Notes: generated by a model not told the origin, from the sequence alone. A DNA stretch of 43,698 bases from Prevotella sp. (GCA_022771625.1 JALFCW010000136.1:1-43698); one strand, 5' to 3'; shown: positions 1 to 8,941, counted from the first letter of the stretch. Made by a program: numbers and translations.

Positions 1-795
1 CATCGCAATGCGGAAGCAGCCGTAGCCACCGAGCTTCATCAGCACACCGGCGTGGAGCATAGACACGGCGGTAGGGGCGCTGGCATGACCGTCGGGCGAC
101 CATGTGTGGAATGGGAAGAGGGCTCCCAGCACGCCGAAACCGATGAAGAGCAAGGGGAAGAAGATGTTCTGCACATTCTCGGGGATATTGGCCATAGCCG
201 CAATCTCATTGATGTTCATCGTGGTGGCTCCACTGAAGAAGTAGATGGCCAGGATGCCGATGATGAGCAGCGCCGAACCACCCATAAGCATCAGGGTGAG
301 TTTCATGGCGGCATACTCCTTGGCGCCTGTACCCCATACTCCGATAAGCAGATACATAGGGATAAGGGCTACCTCGTAGAACATGAACATGGTGAACATA
401 TCTACCGAGATGAAGAAGCCGAACACACCGGTGCTGAGCAGGGTGAACCAGAGGAAGTATTCCTTGTGGTTGGACATGGCCTGCCAAGAGGCGAAGGTTC
501 CGGTGAAAACAATGATGGCCGACAGCAGGAGCATCACGACCGAGATGCCATCGACGCCTACGCTGTAGGCGATATGGAGCGAGGGGAACCATGCCACGCT
601 GTAGGTGAACAGCATGGGGTCGGTATTACCGGCATGGCGCATCTGTATAAAAGTAACGGTAAGCCAGATGGCAAGGACCAACAGGGCGCTGGCGCCTGCT
701 ACCATTACGCCACGTACCTGAGCCAGGTTCTTGGAAAACCAGAGCCCGAGGAGCATCAGGACGGGGATAACTACGAATAATGTTAATATACTCAT
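1..795 (-). CDS. nuoM: NADH-quinone oxidoreductase subunit M, partial (runs off left edge)
   Basis: NuoM is one of the three large antiporter-like proton-pumping subunits of the membrane arm of complex I. I read 265 codons on the minus strand from the ATG at 795 (MSILTLFVVIPVLML) to the window edge without a stop; the C-terminal half, which would lie to the left, is missing. The visible part is strongly hydrophobic, with repeated membrane helices, a conserved glutamate in FMFYEVALIPMYLLIG and the FPFHTWSPDGHASAPTAVS stretch typical of the Proton_antipo_M family. It starts 12 bases after the nuoL stop and is the last visible gene of the nuo operon; nuoN would be expected next. The truncation comes from the window, not the gene. 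Confidence 0.95.
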   Translation of the reverse strand, partial: MSILTLFVVIPVLMLLGLWFSKNLAQVRGVMVAGASALLVLAIWLTVTFIQMRHAGNTDPMLFTYSVAWFPSLHIAYSVGVDGISVVMLLLSAIIVFTGTFASWQAMSNHKEYFLWFTLLSTGVFGFFISVDMFTMFMFYEVALIPMYLLIGVWGTGAKEYAAMKLTLMLMGGSALLIIGILAIYFFSGATTMNINEIAAMANIPENVQNIFFPLLFIGFGVLGALFPFHTWSPDGHASAPTAVSMLHAGVLMKLGGYGCFRIAM

Positions 796-807
796 AATGA
801 TAATGCT

Positions 808-2721
808 CTAAAGACAAAGAAGGATTAATGATATAGCTACACTTCCCGTGATAAACCATACGGCATACTGGCGCACGTCGCCACTCTGCCATGGACGGAT
901 AGACTCACCGGCTTCCTGTGTACCCCATGCCATGAAGTTCATGGTGCCGTCGATGACGCGGCGGTCAAACCATGCGATGGGCTTGGAGAAGAGTCCGAAG
1001 ACTATCTTGTGGGTGAAGAACTGCCATGCATCGTCGATGTAGAAACGGTTGAGGGCAGCCTTGTGCAGCACAGGCATACGCTTGGCCAGAGTGTCGGCCA
1101 GCGGAGTCTTCTTGGGAGCGTACATATAGGTGGCAAGGGCAATGCCGATGATAGCCACCACAATGCTGGTAGTAGCCACCTGAGCGTTGATGTGGATATC
1201 GTAGCTCTGGCCGGTAGCCGAAACAAAGTGGCCGAAAGGAATGAGACCGGCTACACACGAGATGATGGCAAGGAACACCAGCGGACCCCACATTACGAAG
1301 GGCACCTCTTGTGGCTTGCGACGGTGTTCGGGGTCAAGTTCGTAGTAGCTCTGGCCCCAGAATATCACGTAGTAGAGACGGAACATGTAGAAAGCGGTCA
1401 TACCGGCAACCAGTGTCATGAAGTAGCCCATGAAGGGAGAGAACTGGAAGCAGGCGGTGATGATTTCGTCTTTAGAGAAGAAACCTGCAAAGGGAGGGAT
1501 ACCGGCGATGGCGAGACATCCGATGAGGAAGCAGACATTGGTAATGGGCATATACTTGTGCAGACCTCCCATATACTCCTTGAAGTTGCTGCCGATAATC
1601 ACGATGATGGCACCGGAGCAGAGGAAGAGCAGGGCCTTGAACATGGCGTGGGTAAAGAGGTGGAACATACCGGCCATATAACCCAGACCACCCCCGTGGT
1701 TGTCGATGGCGGTACATACGCCAAGGGCTACCAGCATATAGGCTATCTGAGAGATGGTCGAGAAGGCCAGACCACGCTTGATGTCGCGCTGACAGCAGGC
1801 TACGGCTGCGGCATAGAATGCGGTGAAGGCAGCAATGTAGGCTACATAGTGCAGGGCTTCAGGCGCGTAGGTCACCCAGATGGGGAACAGGCTGGCCACC
1901 TGGTATACACCAGCCACAACCATGGTGGCGGCGTGGATGAGCGCTGACACGGGTGTGGGGCCTTCCATAGCGTCGGGCAACCAGATGTGCAGGGGGAACA
2001 TGGCACTCTTGCCCGCACCACCGATAAACATCAGGAACAGGGCGGTAGGCAGGACAAATGCTGCACCATGCAACTTCAGCACCAGGTCGTGGTCAGCAGC
2101 CAGGTCGTAGTTGAACGTGCCTACATAGAAGCTGTAGAAGAGAATACCGATGAGGAAGAAGAGGTCGGCGAAACGTGTGACGATGAACGCCTTCTTCGAA
2201 GCGGCAATGGCCGGCTTGAGCGGATAGTAGAAACCAATGAGCAGGTAGGAGCTGACACCCACGAGCTCCCAGAAGAGATACATCTGGAAGATGTTGGTGG
2301 CAACAACAAGTCCGAGCATCGACATGGTGAAGAGTGACAGGAAAGCGTAGTAGCGCTGGAATCCGTGCTCGCCGTGCATATAGCCGAAGCTATAGATATG
2401 CACCATCAGACTGACCGTGGAGATGACTACGAGCATCATCGCCGAGATGGGGTCGATCATGAAACCGAGGTCGAAATGAAGCTGACCAAGGGGCAACCAT
2501 GTGAAATTGAAGGGCACGATGGTGGGGTAGGCACCATCAGCACAGCGATCGCCAAAGAAATAGCTGAATGCCGTGACATACGAAAGCACGGTGACAAGGG
2601 CAAGCGACGTTGTGCCGATCAATCCAGCCACCTTGTGCGACATCTTCATGCCTGCAAGTCCCAATACCACGAATGAGAACAGCGGCAGAAGGAGTATGAG
2701 ATAAACAAAACTATAATCCAT
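808..2721 (-). CDS. nuoL: NADH-quinone oxidoreductase subunit L
   Basis: NuoL is the distal proton-pumping subunit of complex I and carries the long lateral helix at its C-terminus. The 637-residue length is normal for the family (about 610-650). It begins MDYSFVYLILLLPLFSFVVL. The N-terminal Proton_antipo_N block (FDLGFMIDPISAMMLVVI) is followed by the core antiporter domain with the LFWELVGVSSYLLIGFYY and FPLHIWLPDAMEGPTPVSA blocks, then FSTISQIAYMLVALG. The lateral-helix region and a final hydrophobic segment (WFITGSVAISLILL) close the protein. It lies 11 bases after nuoK and 12 before nuoM, so it is translated from the polycistronic nuo message. Confidence 0.97.
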   Translation of the reverse strand: MDYSFVYLILLLPLFSFVVLGLAGMKMSHKVAGLIGTTSLALVTVLSYVTAFSYFFGDRCADGAYPTIVPFNFTWLPLGQLHFDLGFMIDPISAMMLVVISTVSLMVHIYSFGYMHGEHGFQRYYAFLSLFTMSMLGLVVATNIFQMYLFWELVGVSSYLLIGFYYPLKPAIAASKKAFIVTRFADLFFLIGILFYSFYVGTFNYDLAADHDLVLKLHGAAFVLPTALFLMFIGGAGKSAMFPLHIWLPDAMEGPTPVSALIHAATMVVAGVYQVASLFPIWVTYAPEALHYVAYIAAFTAFYAAAVACCQRDIKRGLAFSTISQIAYMLVALGVCTAIDNHGGGLGYMAGMFHLFTHAMFKALLFLCSGAIIVIIGSNFKEYMGGLHKYMPITNVCFLIGCLAIAGIPPFAGFFSKDEIITACFQFSPFMGYFMTLVAGMTAFYMFRLYYVIFWGQSYYELDPEHRRKPQEVPFVMWGPLVFLAIISCVAGLIPFGHFVSATGQSYDIHINAQVATTSIVVAIIGIALATYMYAPKKTPLADTLAKRMPVLHKAALNRFYIDDAWQFFTHKIVFGLFSKPIAWFDRRVIDGTMNFMAWGTQEAGESIRPWQSGDVRQYAVWFITGSVAISLILLCL

Positions 2722-2732
2722 ATACCAATCGC

Positions 2733-3041
2733 TTAATATTTAAGGTTTTCAATACTGTTCACCTGGTCGCTGTTGAGACGACGGTAAACATTGATGATTA
2801 TCGCAATTGCCACGGCACTTTCGGCTGCGCTCACTCCGATGGAGAAGAGGGTCATGAACATACCCTCAAACTGACCGGGGAAGAGCAGACGGTTGAATGC
2901 AGCGAAATTCAGATCGACAGCATTAAGTATCAGCTCTACAGAGATGAGCATGGCAATAAGGTTGCGGCGGGTGATGAAGCCGAACACGCCGATGAAGAAC
3001 AATAGTGCACTAAGCACAAAATAGAAATCTACTGGTATCAT
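2733..3041 (-). CDS. nuoK: NADH-quinone oxidoreductase subunit K
   Basis: NuoK is a small three-helix membrane subunit (MrpC-like) of complex I that sits between NuoJ and NuoN and takes part in the proton path. The 102-residue length is typical. Two buried glutamates known to matter in the family are present at about residues 36 (MLISVELILNAVDLNF) and 74 (GVSAAESAVAIAIIINVYRR). The gene follows nuoJ by 2 bases and precedes nuoL by 11. The start (MIPVDFYFVLSALLFFIGV) is the only ATG that keeps the whole first helix. Confidence 0.97.
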   Translation of the reverse strand: MIPVDFYFVLSALLFFIGVFGFITRRNLIAMLISVELILNAVDLNFAAFNRLLFPGQFEGMFMTLFSIGVSAAESAVAIAIIINVYRRLNSDQVNSIENLKY

Positions 3042-3043
3042 AA

Positions 3044-3568
3044 TTATTTCTTCTCCTCTTCTTTACGTGCTACAACAATACCACCGACGATGCATGCCAG
3101 AAGGAACACCGAGATAAACTCGAAGGGAAGTACATACTGATACTTCTCGGAGCCAAGCAGTGCCTGACCGATTGTGCTCATCGGCACCTCTACATCTTCT
3201 GCTCCCGACCATGTCTGCAGGAAGTGGTTCTTAAGGAATACTGCGACAACAGTGACCAATCCCACGAGGGAAAGGAGACCGCCCATTATGAAGCGCTTGA
3301 TCTTTACGCTCTCTCTAATGCCCTGAAGGGTGCGCTTGCTAACGAGTTGGATGGCGAAGATATAAATCATCGATATACCACCGGCATATACGCTGATCTG
3401 GGCTGCGCCAAGATAGGTGTAGTCGAGCAGGAAATAAAGTCCTGCCACTCCAAAGAGTACGAACAGCAGGAATGTGGCTGCTCTCATGATTCGGGTGGTT
3501 GTCACGCAGACAAGTGCCGAACCGAGGATGACAACGGCAAGGATGCCGAACATAACAATATTTGCCAT
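3044..3568 (-). CDS. nuoJ: NADH-quinone oxidoreductase subunit J
   Basis: NuoJ is a five-helix membrane subunit next to NuoK and NuoA in complex I. It has 174 residues, begins MANIVMFGILAVVILGSALV, and shows the family's glycine- and tyrosine-rich third helix (LDYTYLGAAQISVYAGGISM), which contains the flexible pi-bulge region. The charged C-terminus (ARKEEEKK) ends 2 bases before nuoK, and the gene starts 14 bases after the nuoI stop. Position and hydropathy agree with the assignment. Confidence 0.95.
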   Translation of the reverse strand: MANIVMFGILAVVILGSALVCVTTTRIMRAATFLLFVLFGVAGLYFLLDYTYLGAAQISVYAGGISMIYIFAIQLVSKRTLQGIRESVKIKRFIMGGLLSLVGLVTVVAVFLKNHFLQTWSGAEDVEVPMSTIGQALLGSEKYQYVLPFEFISVFLLACIVGGIVVARKEEEKK

Positions 3569-3582
3569 ATCTTTACTTGCTC

Positions 3583-4107
3583 CTACTTTGTTTTGGTGTT
3601 AAACTTACCGATTTCGAGGGGTGCGCCTCCTTTGAGGATATTGGGCAGCGAACTCTCGTAGTTCTCCTTGTCGAGATGGAGTGTGAGAGCATCGCGGCTG
3701 AATGTTGCGTTCTCGAAATCATTTGTAAACTCAATAGCGCCGAAGTTGCACGCATTGACGCACAACTGGCAGAACATGCAGTCGCCGAGGTCGTATTGGT
3801 AATCCACCAGGCGACGCTTCTTCTTGCCATCCTCGGTGGTCACCATCTCGGTCTTGATCTTGATGGTGCCGTTGGGGCAAGTCTTCTCGCACAGAGTACA
3901 TGCCGTGCACTTGACGGCACCGTTCTCGTCGCGGAGCATAACCAGGCGTCCGCGGTGGCGCTCAGCCACGTGCAGTGTGGTTTTTCTGTTTTCGGGATAT
4001 TGCTCTGTCGATTTCGGGGTGAAGTATTCCTTCCACGTGATTTTCATACCTGTGGCGAGGGTCTTCAATCCGGCGGCAATGCTTCCGAAATATGATGTAT
4101 TGCTCAT
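3583..4107 (-). CDS. nuoI: NADH-quinone oxidoreductase subunit I (2x[4Fe-4S] ferredoxin-like)
   Basis: NuoI carries clusters N6a and N6b and passes electrons towards N2 in NuoB. The protein has 174 residues. Two ferredoxin motifs are visible: Cys67-x2-Cys70-x2-Cys73-x3-Cys77-Pro (CTACTLCEKTCP) and Cys110-x2-Cys113-x2-Cys116-x3-Cys120 (CMFCQLCVNACN). In the second, Asn replaces the usual Pro after the last Cys. The gene lies 35 bases after nuoH. With no nuoE, nuoF or nuoG in the operon, NuoI would be the outermost Fe-S subunit encoded here, and therefore the likely entry point for electrons from an unknown donor; that last point is inference. Confidence 0.97.
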   Translation of the reverse strand: MSNTSYFGSIAAGLKTLATGMKITWKEYFTPKSTEQYPENRKTTLHVAERHRGRLVMLRDENGAVKCTACTLCEKTCPNGTIKIKTEMVTTEDGKKKRRLVDYQYDLGDCMFCQLCVNACNFGAIEFTNDFENATFSRDALTLHLDKENYESSLPNILKGGAPLEIGKFNTKTK

Positions 4108-4142
4108 AATTATTTATTATTTGTAAATGCTTTATTTAAGTT

Positions 4143-5228
4143 CTAGAAGTGCCATCCGAATGCCACTACAACGGTCATCAGGATGAGGTTGATGAGACAC
4201 AATGGCATGAGGTATTTCCACTCCAACTTAAGTATCTGGTCGATACGCAGACGGGGGAATGTCCAACGTATCCACATCAGTATCCATACGATGGCGAAGG
4301 TCTTGCCGAGGAACCATACGATGCCCGGGATGTAGTTCATCACGGCGTCGAAGGCCTCTATACCTATATTAATAGGTGCCCATCCGCCAAGGAACACTGT
4401 TGTGGCGATGCCAGAGATAACGAAGAGGTTGAGATACTCGGCGAGATAGAAATAACCGAATCCCATACCGCTATACTCGGTGTGATAACCGGCTGTCAAC
4501 TCGCTCTCTGCCTCGGCAAGGTCGAACGGACCACGGTTGGCCTCGGCATTACCTGCCACGAGGAACACGAGGAAGGCGATGATGGCGGGAATATGACCAC
4601 GGAAGATAAGCCAGTTCCACGGACCGGTCTGTGCCTCCACGATACCCGACATCTGCATCGTGCCTGTGAGGATGACGGCTGTGATAAGGCAGAGGCAGAG
4701 CGACATCTCATAAGAGATCATCTGCACGGCGCCACGCAATGCCGACACAACGGAATACTTGTTGTTGGAACCCCATCCGGCGAGGAACACGCCAACCACT
4801 CCGATACTGGAAATGGCGGTGAGAAGGAAGATGCCAACATTGAAGTCGAGCACCACGGCACCATTGTTCCACGGCAGGAAGGAGAACGTTCCCACAGAGG
4901 CTGCAATCACAAACACAGGAGCGAGGAAATAGAGCACCTTGTCGGCCTTATCGACTGTGAAGATCTCCTTGATGAGCATCTTCAACACGTCGGCGAAGAC
5001 CTGGAATACTCCCCAGGGACCTACTCGCATCGGGCCAAGACGGCACTGGAAGTAGGCACACACCTTACGCTCCATGAATATCAAGACGATGGCCAGCATG
5101 GCATATCCCAACAGGATGCCCACGCCCACCAAGACGCACTCGATAAGAATCGACCAAAAATCCCCGAGCCCGAGAGTGTCGCGCAGTAGGCAGTCAATCC
5201 ATGTAGTAACTATACTAAAATCAAACAT
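4143..5228 (-). CDS. nuoH: NADH-quinone oxidoreductase subunit H
   Basis: NuoH is the membrane subunit that joins the peripheral arm and helps form the quinone chamber. The 361-residue protein begins with an N-terminal helix region, then the family signature MERKVCAYFQCRLGPMRVG followed by GVFQVFADVLKMLIKE. The second signature, PFDLAEAESELTAGYHTEYSG, is the acidic quinone-site loop. Several transmembrane segments follow, ending LILMTVVVAFGWHF. It is somewhat longer than the E. coli protein (325), mainly at the N-terminus. The gene sits directly after nuoCD (41-base gap), where nuoE, nuoF and nuoG stand in fourteen-gene nuo operons; that gap has no room for a gene. Confidence 0.97.
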   Translation of the reverse strand: MFDFSIVTTWIDCLLRDTLGLGDFWSILIECVLVGVGILLGYAMLAIVLIFMERKVCAYFQCRLGPMRVGPWGVFQVFADVLKMLIKEIFTVDKADKVLYFLAPVFVIAASVGTFSFLPWNNGAVVLDFNVGIFLLTAISSIGVVGVFLAGWGSNNKYSVVSALRGAVQMISYEMSLCLCLITAVILTGTMQMSGIVEAQTGPWNWLIFRGHIPAIIAFLVFLVAGNAEANRGPFDLAEAESELTAGYHTEYSGMGFGYFYLAEYLNLFVISGIATTVFLGGWAPINIGIEAFDAVMNYIPGIVWFLGKTFAIVWILMWIRWTFPRLRIDQILKLEWKYLMPLCLINLILMTVVVAFGWHF

Positions 5229-5269
5229 ATAAGTTGTCTTTCTTAATTCTAATTGTTGAACACCATTTT

Positions 5270-6838
5270 TTACCTGTCGATGTCGGGAATAACGAAGTCA
5301 ACAGCCGCACAAGTGGTGACGAGGTCGGCAATCTTCTGTCCACGGAGCATCGGGTCGAGAGCACCGGTGAGAGAAAGACCCATCGGACGCATCTTAAGAC
5401 GCCAGGGACTCTTGTCGCCCTTGGAGTCAATATATACTCCAAACTCACCGCTGGCTCCCTCTACAGAGAAGTACCACTGGCCCTCGGGCACCTTGATGAT
5501 GGGCTTCTGCTTTACGTAGAAGTCGCCCTCGGGGATATTGTCGATGAGCTGCTCGATGATGTCGAGGCTCTGATACATCTCCTTGATGTGGATGAGATAG
5601 CGATCCATAGAGTCGCAACCTGTCATGGTAATCTCCTGCCACTCCACCTTATTATACATATCATAGGGGTGGCGCTTGCGGGTGTCGTTGTGCCATCCGG
5701 CAGCACGACCGGCAGGACCGGTGACGGCATAGTTGATGCAGTCGTCGAGTGACATCATGCCCACCTTCTCAAATCGGTTGTGGGTGATGACATTGTCGCC
5801 GAAGACATCCATATACTCCTTAATCATCGGGCGCAGATACTTGCAGAGCTTCTTGCAGTTCTGGATGAAGTTGGGGTCGATGTCATCCTGAAGACCACCT
5901 ATGCGGTAGTAGTTCTGGATGAGTCGTCCACCGGTTGTTTCCTCCATCACGTTGAGCACATGCTCGCGGTCGCGCATGCAGTAGAGGAATGCGGTGAGGG
6001 CACCGAGGTCCTGAGCGCAGCAACCGCAGTAGAGCAGGTGGGAGTCGAGACGCTGAAGCTCGTCCATAATAGTGCGCACATACTTGATGCGGTCGGTGAG
6101 CTCCACGCCCAACGCCTCCTCAACAACACCCACGAGGGCATGACGATGCATCATTGCCGAGAGGTAGTTGAGACGGTCGGTGAGGGCAAGGGTCTGCGGA
6201 TATGTATAGCTCTCGCACATCTTCTCGATACCACGGTGTATATATCCCAAATGGGGATAGATACGCTTGACGGTCTCGCCATCTACAACTGTTTGCAGAC
6301 GGAGCACACCATGGGTAGAGGGGTGCTGCGGACCGATATTTATTACATATTCATCATCGGTGAAGAGTTTGCGCTGCTCGCATACCAGTTTTCCGTCCTC
6401 GTTAAGATTATATATTAAGGTGTAGTCGGGCTCCACGTCGTCTTCGAGCGAGTAGGAGTCGTCGAACTGCCAATCCTTGCGGAAAGGATAGCCCTTGAAG
6501 TCGTTGCGCAGATAGAGACGACGCATGTCGGGATGACCAAGGAACTTGATGCCGTAGAAGTCGAACACCTCGCGCTCGAGGAGGTCGGCCACCTTCCATA
6601 TATTAGACACGGTAGGTATGACAAAGTCGGACTCGCCCACCTGCTTGGCCAGCAATTTCACACTGGTGCGCTCGTGGGTGTCGGTGTTCTCCAGGATATA
6701 GATACATCCCAATCCCTCCTCGCCGCCGAAGTCCTCTCCGACGATGGTTACAAGATAGTCGAAATGCTTCTTCTCCTTGAGGTTTGCCATTTCGGAGGCA
6801 AACTTGTCAAAGTCAAATACTAAATTTTCGAGTTTCAT
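5270..6838 (-). CDS. nuoCD: NADH-quinone oxidoreductase subunit C/D fusion
   Basis: This is a fused NuoC (30 kDa) and NuoD (49 kDa) subunit of the peripheral arm; NuoD forms the quinone-binding site with NuoB. Of 522 residues, about 1-150 are NuoC, with the signature EREVFDFYGIKFLGHPDMRR near residues 88-107. From about 160 on it is NuoD, starting INIGPQHPSTHGVLRLQ, with HLGYIHRGIEKM and the C-terminal DFVIPDIDR. It is shorter than E. coli NuoCD (about 600). The start ATG overlaps the nuoB stop by four bases (ATGA at 6835-6838), which suggests translational coupling. Confidence 0.97.
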   Translation of the reverse strand: MKLENLVFDFDKFASEMANLKEKKHFDYLVTIVGEDFGGEEGLGCIYILENTDTHERTSVKLLAKQVGESDFVIPTVSNIWKVADLLEREVFDFYGIKFLGHPDMRRLYLRNDFKGYPFRKDWQFDDSYSLEDDVEPDYTLIYNLNEDGKLVCEQRKLFTDDEYVINIGPQHPSTHGVLRLQTVVDGETVKRIYPHLGYIHRGIEKMCESYTYPQTLALTDRLNYLSAMMHRHALVGVVEEALGVELTDRIKYVRTIMDELQRLDSHLLYCGCCAQDLGALTAFLYCMRDREHVLNVMEETTGGRLIQNYYRIGGLQDDIDPNFIQNCKKLCKYLRPMIKEYMDVFGDNVITHNRFEKVGMMSLDDCINYAVTGPAGRAAGWHNDTRKRHPYDMYNKVEWQEITMTGCDSMDRYLIHIKEMYQSLDIIEQLIDNIPEGDFYVKQKPIIKVPEGQWYFSVEGASGEFGVYIDSKGDKSPWRLKMRPMGLSLTGALDPMLRGQKIADLVTTCAAVDFVIPDIDR

Positions 6839-7533
6839 TTGCCTTCCTCCTGTTCTTTTTTAATGTTCTTCACAAAGTCTTCAGGTACATCGGTGACCAC
6901 TGCCGGTTTCTTCCATCCTGCGGCGATAGCCTCGTTGGAGAGTCCCAACTGGCGCTCCTCGGCTGTTTGCTTGTGGTTGGCGCCACCGAAGAATTTCTCA
7001 ATCTTCACCTTGCGCTGAAGCTGCATCATGCCATAGAGGATAGCCTCGGGACGTGGAGGACAACCAGGGATATACACATCCACAGGCACAATCTCCTCGA
7101 TGCCCTTCACTACGTTGTAACTCGACTTAAACGGACCTCCGGAGATGGTGCAACCGCCTACTGCCACAACATATTTAGGCTCTGCCATCTCGTCGTAAAG
7201 ACGCTTGAAGGCTGGTGCCATCTTGTGGGTGATTGTTCCAGCCACCATGATAAGGTCGGCTTGGCGTGGTGAGTTGCGGGTAACCTCGAAGCCAAATCGA
7301 GAGAAGTCGTAGCGGGCGCAACCCACCGACATAAACTCAATACCACAGCAACTGGTACCGAAGGTTAGCGACCACAGAGAGTTGCTGCGTCCCCAGTTGA
7401 TGGCTTGGTCGAGAGTACCGACAACAACATTGCATCCACCATCGTGGAGCTCGTTGATAATTTTCTCTAAACTTGCATTGTCCTTGAACTCGTCGTAGGG
7501 AATGCTCTTGATAACAGGTTTCCTTACTTCCAT
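6835..7533 (-). CDS. nuoB: NADH-quinone oxidoreductase subunit B (N2 cluster)
   Basis: NuoB holds cluster N2, the last Fe-S centre before quinone. From the ATG at 7533 (MEVRKPVIKSIPYDEFKD) the protein has 232 residues, with the N2 ligands visible as Cys62-Cys63 (GTSCCGIEF), Cys128 (GGCTISGG) and Cys158 (PGCPPRPEA). An upstream in-frame ATG at 7554 would add seven residues. I prefer 7533 because an AAAGGAG Shine-Dalgarno sequence lies 7 bases before it and inside the longer reading frame. It overlaps the nuoA end by 10 bases. The C-terminus extends about 45 residues past the core, to EEGK. Confidence 0.95.
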   Translation of the reverse strand: MEVRKPVIKSIPYDEFKDNASLEKIINELHDGGCNVVVGTLDQAINWGRSNSLWSLTFGTSCCGIEFMSVGCARYDFSRFGFEVTRNSPRQADLIMVAGTITHKMAPAFKRLYDEMAEPKYVVAVGGCTISGGPFKSSYNVVKGIEEIVPVDVYIPGCPPRPEAILYGMMQLQRKVKIEKFFGGANHKQTAEERQLGLSNEAIAAGWKKPAVVTDVPEDFVKNIKKEQEEGK

Positions 7534-7874
7534 TCCAACGCTCCTTTCCGCCATGCGTAAGCAAGGCCAAATACCAATACAAGCATGAAGAAACCGATGC
7601 TATAGATAGCCATGGTTCCAAACTGCTTGACGACTATTGCCCAGGGGTAGAGGAACATGGTTTCGACGTCGAACATCAGGAAAAGGATTGCGAAGAGGTA
7701 GTATCCGATATGCGTGGGAAGCCAAGAGCTACCACGGGTAGGAATACCACACTCAAACGGTTCACCCTTCACCGGATTGTACGAGCGCGGACCAATGAGC
7801 TTAGCAATTGCGTAAGCTGCCACTACCAGTACAACAGCCGTCAGAATAACGGTGATGAATAATGTGAAATACAT
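7524..7874 (-). CDS. nuoA: NADH-quinone oxidoreductase subunit A
   Basis: NuoA is a three-helix membrane subunit at the junction of the two arms of complex I. The 116-residue protein shows the first helix (FITVILTAVVLVVAAYAIAK), the conserved loop KGEPFECGIPTRGSSW with the family cysteine, and the second-helix signature LFLMFDVETMFLYPWAI with its conserved acidic residues. It is the first gene of the nuo cluster. Its ATG lies only 26 bases after the pheS stop, with no TAnnTTTG box between, so the operon may be read from the pheS promoter. Confidence 0.97.
   Translation of the reverse strand: MYFTLFITVILTAVVLVVAAYAIAKLIGPRSYNPVKGEPFECGIPTRGSSWLPTHIGYYLFAILFLMFDVETMFLYPWAIVVKQFGTMAIYSIGFFMLVLVFGLAYAWRKGALEWK
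7541..7547 (-). promoter_or_regulatory. Ribosome binding site that decides the nuoB start
   Basis: On the minus strand AAAGGAG is followed by 7 bases and then the ATG at 7533. Strong Shine-Dalgarno sites are uncommon in Bacteroidetes, so this one is a useful guide to the nuoB start, which lies inside the end of nuoA. Confidence 0.6.
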
Positions 7875-7900
7875 AATTATAATATATTATAAAAATTTTA

Positions 7901-8941
7901 TTAGTCAGCTGACTCAAATTCCTTGAGGAATCTTGTGTCGTTCTCAGAGAACATTCTCAAGTCGCTCACGCGATATTTAAGGTTAGTGATTCGTTCAACT
8001 CCCATACCGAAGGCATATCCGCTATATACCTTGCTGTCGATACCGCACTGCTCGAGCACGTTGGGATCAACCATACCGCAACCGAGGATTTCCACCCAAC
8101 CGGTGTGCTTGCAGAATCCGCAACCCTTGCCGCCGCAGATATGGCATGAGATGTCCATCTCGGCACTTGGTTCGGTGAATGGGAAATAGCTTGGACGAAG
8201 ACGTATCTTGGTGTCGGCACCGAACATCTCGCGGGCAAACGACAAAAGGACTTGCTTGAGGTCGGTGAATGACACGTTCTTGTCGATATACAGTCCTTCC
8301 ACCTGATGGAAGAAACAGTGGGCGCGGGCTGTGATCGCCTCATTGCGATATACACGCCCGGGGCAGATGATGCGAATGGGGGGCTGTGAGGTCTCCATTA
8401 CTCGTGCCTGCACCGAACTGGTGTGCGAGCGAAGCAAGATATTCTTCGTCACGTCGCCTGTCTCGCTCTGCTCCACGAAGAAGGTGTCCTGCATGTCGCG
8501 TGCGGGATGGTCGGCTGCAAAGTTCATCTTGGTGAACACATGCAAGTCGTCCTCAACCTCGGGACCGTCGGCAAGCACAAAGCCCATGCGCGAGAAGATG
8601 TCGATAATCTCGTTGGTGACGATGGTCAGAGGATGGCGCGTACCGAGCTTGATGGGGTAGGGAGTGCGGGTAAGGTCGATTGCTTCTGATTCATTGTCCG
8701 AAGTCTCCAACTGCTCCTTGAGTTCATTGATACGATCCTGAGCCGTTTGTTTTAGTTCATTGATTTTGATTCCCACTGCCTTCTTTTGGTCGGCTGGTAC
8801 ATTTCGGAAATCAGTCATGAGTGCAGTGATAGCACCTTTTTTGCTGAGATATTTGAGTCTCAGCGCCTCGATTTCATCAGCGTTTGTGGCACTGATATTC
8901 TTAACTTCTTGTAGAAGTTCGTCTATTTTTTCTAGTATCAT
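7901..8941 (-). CDS. pheS: Phenylalanine--tRNA ligase alpha subunit
   Basis: PheS is the catalytic subunit of the (alpha-beta)2 enzyme that charges tRNA-Phe with phenylalanine. It has 346 residues, typical of bacterial PheS. An N-terminal coiled-coil region (residues 1-90, tRNA-binding arm) precedes the class II core: the motif 2 area with SQPPIRIICPGRVYRNEAI and HCFFHQVEGLYIDKNV, the Cys-rich CHICGGKGCGFCKHTGW segment found in many anaerobes, and motif 3 GYAFGMGVERITNLKY. pheT is not adjacent. The gene lies immediately upstream of nuoA on the same strand. Confidence 0.97.
   Translation of the reverse strand: MILEKIDELLQEVKNISATNADEIEALRLKYLSKKGAITALMTDFRNVPADQKKAVGIKINELKQTAQDRINELKEQLETSDNESEAIDLTRTPYPIKLGTRHPLTIVTNEIIDIFSRMGFVLADGPEVEDDLHVFTKMNFAADHPARDMQDTFFVEQSETGDVTKNILLRSHTSSVQARVMETSQPPIRIICPGRVYRNEAITARAHCFFHQVEGLYIDKNVSFTDLKQVLLSFAREMFGADTKIRLRPSYFPFTEPSAEMDISCHICGGKGCGFCKHTGWVEILGCGMVDPNVLEQCGIDSKVYSGYAFGMGVERITNLKYRVSDLRMFSENDTRFLKEFESAD

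Noticed and set aside
1009..1947. 312-codon plus-strand frame opposite nuoL
   Set aside because: nuoL is certain on the other strand; the antisense frame is a His/Glu/Gly-rich shadow without recognisable domains.
4149..5189. 346-codon plus-strand frame opposite nuoH
   Set aside because: It is a shadow of nuoH with charged low-complexity composition typical of antisense reads of membrane genes.
7903..7914. Terminator between pheS and nuoA
   Set aside because: AGTCAGCTGACT is a perfect 12-bp palindrome at the pheS stop, but without a loop it would give only a 4-bp hairpin, and the following sequence is not a clean T run.
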